This document shows, piece by piece, positions 60,824 to 64,000 of a stretch of 64,000 nucleotides of DNA. Under the pieces are notes generated by a model. The model was not told the origin of the DNA. It saw only the letters and a list, made by a program, of their open reading frames with translations, and searched no databases. The stretch comes from an uncultured SAR116 cluster alpha proteobacterium. Lineage in GTDB: Bacteria; Pseudomonadota; Alphaproteobacteria; Puniceispirillales; Marisalimonadaceae. The position numbers were made by a program, and so were the translations under genes. How positions within the stretch are numbered: position 1 is the first letter of the stretch; the number at the start of each line of letters is the position of its first letter. The DNA lies in the NCBI GenBank assembly GCA_902616615.1, contig CACMTN010000009.1, positions 1 through 64,000 of the forward strand, in the 5' to 3' direction.

Positions 60824-61519
60824 TTAAATATATAAATTAATTTTATAAATATCATCTTTTACAGAAATAGGCTCATCAAAAAATATTTCTCCAATTTCTT
60901 CTGTATTATTCACATGAGTACCATAACACATACTTGTACCATAATTCTCAATTTCTACGACTCTATAAATAAGTGAATTAGTACAATAAAATTCTTTAAC
61001 GTTTTTAATTTCTGAACTACGTAAGTATTTCACGATTATTTTTTTTCTTTGTTTAATTATATTTTGAAAATTATTTCGAATTTTAGGAAATAATTTTTCA
61101 AACTTTTTTATGTCTCCTTTAAAATCAATTCTACTTTTTGCATATCCAGCATGACCACTTGTCATTTTATCAGTATTTAAATATGATATTAAGTGGATTG
61201 CAGAGTGCATTCTAGAGATTGCATTTCTTCTTTTATAATCTAAATCAATTAATACAGTATCGTTTACTTTAAAATTATTTTCTTTTGCATCTACCCAACA
61301 TAAGATTTTATTATTTTTTTGAATAACTTCTTTAATATCCCACCAAGTTCCGTTGTAAAACTTACCTTTATCATAAAGCTGCCCTCCAGCAGTAGGTCTT
61401 AAATTACAATTTTTAAAACTTATAAAGATTTTCTCGTCATAATGATAAATATCATCAATTTTAGTTTCTAATTTTTTTATATCCGATAATGAAATATAAT
61501 TATTATTCATTGTTCTCAT
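60824..61519 (-). CDS. Stand-alone AlaX-type (AlaRS/ThrRS second-additional-domain-like) aminoacyl-tRNA editing protein
   Basis: 'LRPTAGGQLYDKG' (cf. AlaRS editing GGGQxxDxG), 'RMHSAIHLI' (HxxxH), 'MCYGTHVNNTEEIGEI' (CxxxH, cf. CGGTHVxxTGEIG). Confidence 0.88.
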   Translation of the reverse strand: MRTMNNNYISLSDIKKLETKIDDIYHYDEKIFISFKNCNLRPTAGGQLYDKGKFYNGTWWDIKEVIQKNNKILCWVDAKENNFKVNDTVLIDLDYKRRNAISRMHSAIHLISYLNTDKMTSGHAGYAKSRIDFKGDIKKFEKLFPKIRNNFQNIIKQRKKIIVKYLRSSEIKNVKEFYCTNSLIYRVVEIENYGTSMCYGTHVNNTEEIGEIFFDEPISVKDDIYKINLYI

Positions 61520-62686
61520 TTAAATATTAGAATTTTTCACTTCTTTAATAACAAACTCTTGTTCAGTTTTTGAAAATCCATTGAAAAGTGGAAAAGATAT
61601 ACTACAATTATTAGCAGCATAAGCATTTGGAAAATCCATTGGATTTAAATTATATTTTTCTCTGTAGTATTTAAGCATATGAACAGCATGTGTAGCCGGT
61701 CTTGTTGAAATTCCTTTTTTTTCTAAATCTTCCATAAACTTATTTCTTTGAATACCTACTTTTGTGATATCAGAGTAAGACTTGCCATCAAATTTAAATA
61801 TACAAGGATAACTTTGATAACCATGAATATATTTGTCGTCTTGAAATGGTAGATATAGCCAAGGCAGATTATCAAAAGCTTTATCATATCTAAATGCAAT
61901 ATTTTTTCTCTCATCTAAAATTTTTTTTAATCTTTTTATTTGAGAAACACCTAAGGCTGCCTGAATATCTGTCATTCGAAAGTTAAACCCAGCCTCAGGA
62001 AATTCTGGTAAAAGATACGGTTTAGGTCCATTATGTCTTTGAAAATCAGATATTTGAGCACCATGATCTCTAAGTACTCTAATTTTTTGTGCTAAGTGAT
62101 CATCGTTTGTAGTTATCATTCCCCCTTCTCCAGTAGTTAGAGATTTTCTAGGATGAAAACTAAAGCACCCTGTGATGCCAAAATTACCAACGTGTCTATT
62201 CTTGTAATAAGAGCCTAGACCACAAGCAGCATCCTCTATTACTTTTAAATTATATTTTTTTGCAATTTTCATAATTTTATCAATATTTGCAGACAATCCA
62301 AAAAGATGAACTATGATTATTACCTTAGTTTTTTTTGTAATACAGCTCTCTAGCTTATCTTCATCTATATTGAATGTTTTAATGTCTATATCACAAAACT
62401 TTACTTTTCCTCCTAAATGCTCCACAACATTAGCCGAAGATATCCAAGTGAATGCCGGAACTATAGCTTCATCATTATGTGAAAAATTAATAGCAACTAG
62501 TGAAAGATATAATGCTGTAGTACATGATGTTACAGCAATGGAATGTTTTGTATTTGTATAGTTACAAAACTCATTTTCAAATTCTCTAACATTTTTACCT
62601 TGTACTAACCAGCCACTTTTTAATGTTTTAGACACATATGTTATATCTTTTTTTTTCAAAATTGTTTTTGATATTGGAATATACAT
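61520..62686 (-). CDS. DegT/DnrJ/EryC1/StrS-family PLP aminotransferase (sugar aminotransferase)
   Basis: 'HSIAVTSCTTALYLSLVAI', 'EAIVPAFTWISSANVVEHLGGKVKFCDID', 'VIEDAACGLGSYYKNRHVGNFGITGCFSFHPRKSLTTGEGGMI'. Confidence 0.93.
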   Translation of the reverse strand: MYIPISKTILKKKDITYVSKTLKSGWLVQGKNVREFENEFCNYTNTKHSIAVTSCTTALYLSLVAINFSHNDEAIVPAFTWISSANVVEHLGGKVKFCDIDIKTFNIDEDKLESCITKKTKVIIIVHLFGLSANIDKIMKIAKKYNLKVIEDAACGLGSYYKNRHVGNFGITGCFSFHPRKSLTTGEGGMITTNDDHLAQKIRVLRDHGAQISDFQRHNGPKPYLLPEFPEAGFNFRMTDIQAALGVSQIKRLKKILDERKNIAFRYDKAFDNLPWLYLPFQDDKYIHGYQSYPCIFKFDGKSYSDITKVGIQRNKFMEDLEKKGISTRPATHAVHMLKYYREKYNLNPMDFPNAYAANNCSISFPLFNGFSKTEQEFVIKEVKNSNI

Positions 62687-62705
62687 TTTATCTACTAACC
62701 ATTTT

Positions 62706-63686
62706 TTAATTTAAAAAATTTGGAGCTAATTTATCATTATTTCTCCAATCAATTAATTGCTCTAAACCCATTTTTAAGTTTATTTTAGATGAATAGCCAA
62801 TTTCTTTTTGTGCTTTTTCAGTTGATCCAACTCTGTTTCTAACAAAAGTGGTTTGATTTTTTTTTACATAGTTTATTTCACACTTGCTATTTGTAAGTTC
62901 AATTAAAGTTTCTGCTAATTCCTTTAATGAAGTTCGTAAACCAGTACCGACGTTATAAAATTTATCAGTGGCACTTGCTTTCATTGCACATATATTAGCG
63001 AGAGCACAGTCTTTAACTGCAACAAAATCAAAAGCTTCAGAACCATCACCATAAATCGTAGGATTTTCATTCTTGTCAAGTGCATCTAACATCTTCATAA
63101 TAACTGCAATATATGCTCCCTTATAATCTTGTCTTGGTCCATAAACATTCATGTACCTTAACCCAACATAATTTAAATTATATCTATAATGATATGATCT
63201 TAACATTGCTTCACAAGCAATTTTCGTAGCACCATAGAAATTTTTATTATTAAATGGATGATCTTCGTCCATAGGTTCATATTCTGCATCTCCATATACT
63301 GAAGCAGATGATGAATATACTAATCTTTTTATTCCTTGGTTAATACAAGCTTCCATTACATTAAATGTACCTTTAATATTAACATCAAATGCACTTCTTG
63401 GATATTCATGACATTGTAAAAGCCACAATGCAGCAAAATGAAAAACAGCATCTGCCTTTTTAAAAGCTGAGTTCAAAATATCTGTATGTAAAATATCTCC
63501 TCCAGCCTCATTTATTTTAACCCTTGGATCCTTTAATGCCTTAGATAAATTGTCAAAACTGCCTCTAGTCATATTGTCATAAACCAAAATCTCTTTAACA
63601 TTTTCTTCAAGCAACTTATCAATTGTATGAGAACCTATAAGTCCTGCACCACCAACTACAACAATTTTTTTATTATCTAATTTCAT
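62706..63686 (-). CDS. NAD-dependent sugar-nucleotide epimerase/dehydratase (extended SDR)
   Basis: 'IVVVGGAGLIGSHTIDKLLEENVKEILVYDNMTRG', 'SSSASVYGDAEYEP', 'YGATKIACEAML', 'RYMNVYGPRQ'. Confidence 0.92.
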   Translation of the reverse strand: MKLDNKKIVVVGGAGLIGSHTIDKLLEENVKEILVYDNMTRGSFDNLSKALKDPRVKINEAGGDILHTDILNSAFKKADAVFHFAALWLLQCHEYPRSAFDVNIKGTFNVMEACINQGIKRLVYSSSASVYGDAEYEPMDEDHPFNNKNFYGATKIACEAMLRSYHYRYNLNYVGLRYMNVYGPRQDYKGAYIAVIMKMLDALDKNENPTIYGDGSEAFDFVAVKDCALANICAMKASATDKFYNVGTGLRTSLKELAETLIELTNSKCEINYVKKNQTTFVRNRVGSTEKAQKEIGYSSKINLKMGLEQLIDWRNNDKLAPNFLN

Positions 63687-63719
63687 TACAATTCCAGAAT
63701 TAAATTATTTTGCTTATAT

Positions 63720-64000
63720 TTACAATAAGTCAATCATTTGTTCAATTATAGGATGATCTTCGCCAGTTTTACCAATAGTTTTCAAATATCTTATATTTGA
63801 AACAGTATTTATAGCTTCTCTAGTCTCTTCAATGCTAAAACCATTACCTTTTAAAATGTTTTTGTAACTTTGCAAATGAAGATCTTCAAATCCATTGGAA
63901 AAATTTATTTCATCACCATTAAGTTTCATCGATCTATAAGAGTTGGTTACATGATTTTCAGATAAAAGATTTAAATCTTTTTTATCTATTGAAAGAAACC
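63720..64000 (-). CDS. C-terminal part of a Gfo/Idh/MocA oxidoreductase, WbpB/WlbA-like (truncated by window edge)
   Basis: The frame stays open upstream of the reported 69-aa ORF to the window edge (...FLSIDKKDLNLLSENHVTNSYRSMKLNGDEINFSNGFEDLHLQSYKNILKGNGFSIEETREAINTVSNIR...); the C-terminus resembles WlbA/WbpB ('dGeeI.FsdGFtDLH...yeeIL.G.Gf.ieeaR.aIe'). Confidence 0.65.
   Translation of the reverse strand, partial: FLSIDKKDLNLLSENHVTNSYRSMKLNGDEINFSNGFEDLHLQSYKNILKGNGFSIEETREAINTVSNIRYLKTIGKTGEDHPIIEQMIDLL

Noticed and set aside
1-64000. Phage, transposon or CRISPR content
   Set aside because: No integrase, transposase, capsid, Cas or spaced-repeat pattern was seen. The T7-lysozyme-like amidase alone does not support a prophage.

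Overview
This is a very AT-rich bacterial window, about 30% GC by eye. It is almost entirely one surface-glycan biosynthesis and export region. Taxonomy was not determined; it resembles hypervariable surface-polysaccharide islands of streamlined marine Alphaproteobacteria, but that is only an impression. Nearly all genes are + strand from 58 to 24725, then - strand from 24727 to 27206, + strand from 27336 to 29225, and - strand from 29266 to the right edge. Recognisable modules: a Wzm/Wzt-type ABC exporter; GDP-mannose to GDP-fucose genes (manC, gmd, fcl-like); a TviB-like UDP-HexNAc dehydrogenase with WbpD/WbpB/DegT-like genes; a WecA-like and a PglC/WcaJ-like phosphoglycosyl transferase flanking a WbpM/PglF-like dehydratase; an rfbF/SDR/ugd/C-methyltransferase/CmcI cluster; a NeuA/NeuB/NeuC nonulosonic acid cluster with unusual extra dehydrogenases, a formyltransferase and a deacetylase; a PglK-like ABC flippase; and four separate AsnB-type amidotransferases. 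The items most worth a second look: (i) a stand-alone AlaX-type aminoacyl-tRNA editing domain directly abutting a DegT aminotransferase and next to a tRNA-Cys gene; (ii) that tRNA-Cys, which appears to replace the near-universal G19-C56 tertiary pair with U19-A56 and sits 14 nt from the next start codon; (iii) an exosortase-type EPS toolkit (deacetylase, FemAB-like, AsnB) with no exosortase seen; (iv) the nonulosonate cluster with a D-2-hydroxyacid dehydrogenase; (v) a methyltransferase/coiled-coil/GT2 fusion with a 42-bp tandem repeat; (vi) a T7-lysozyme-like amidase coupled to an NlpC/P60 hydrolase. I saw no CRISPR array, rRNA, transposase or integrase. All family calls come from reading motifs by eye, with no database search.
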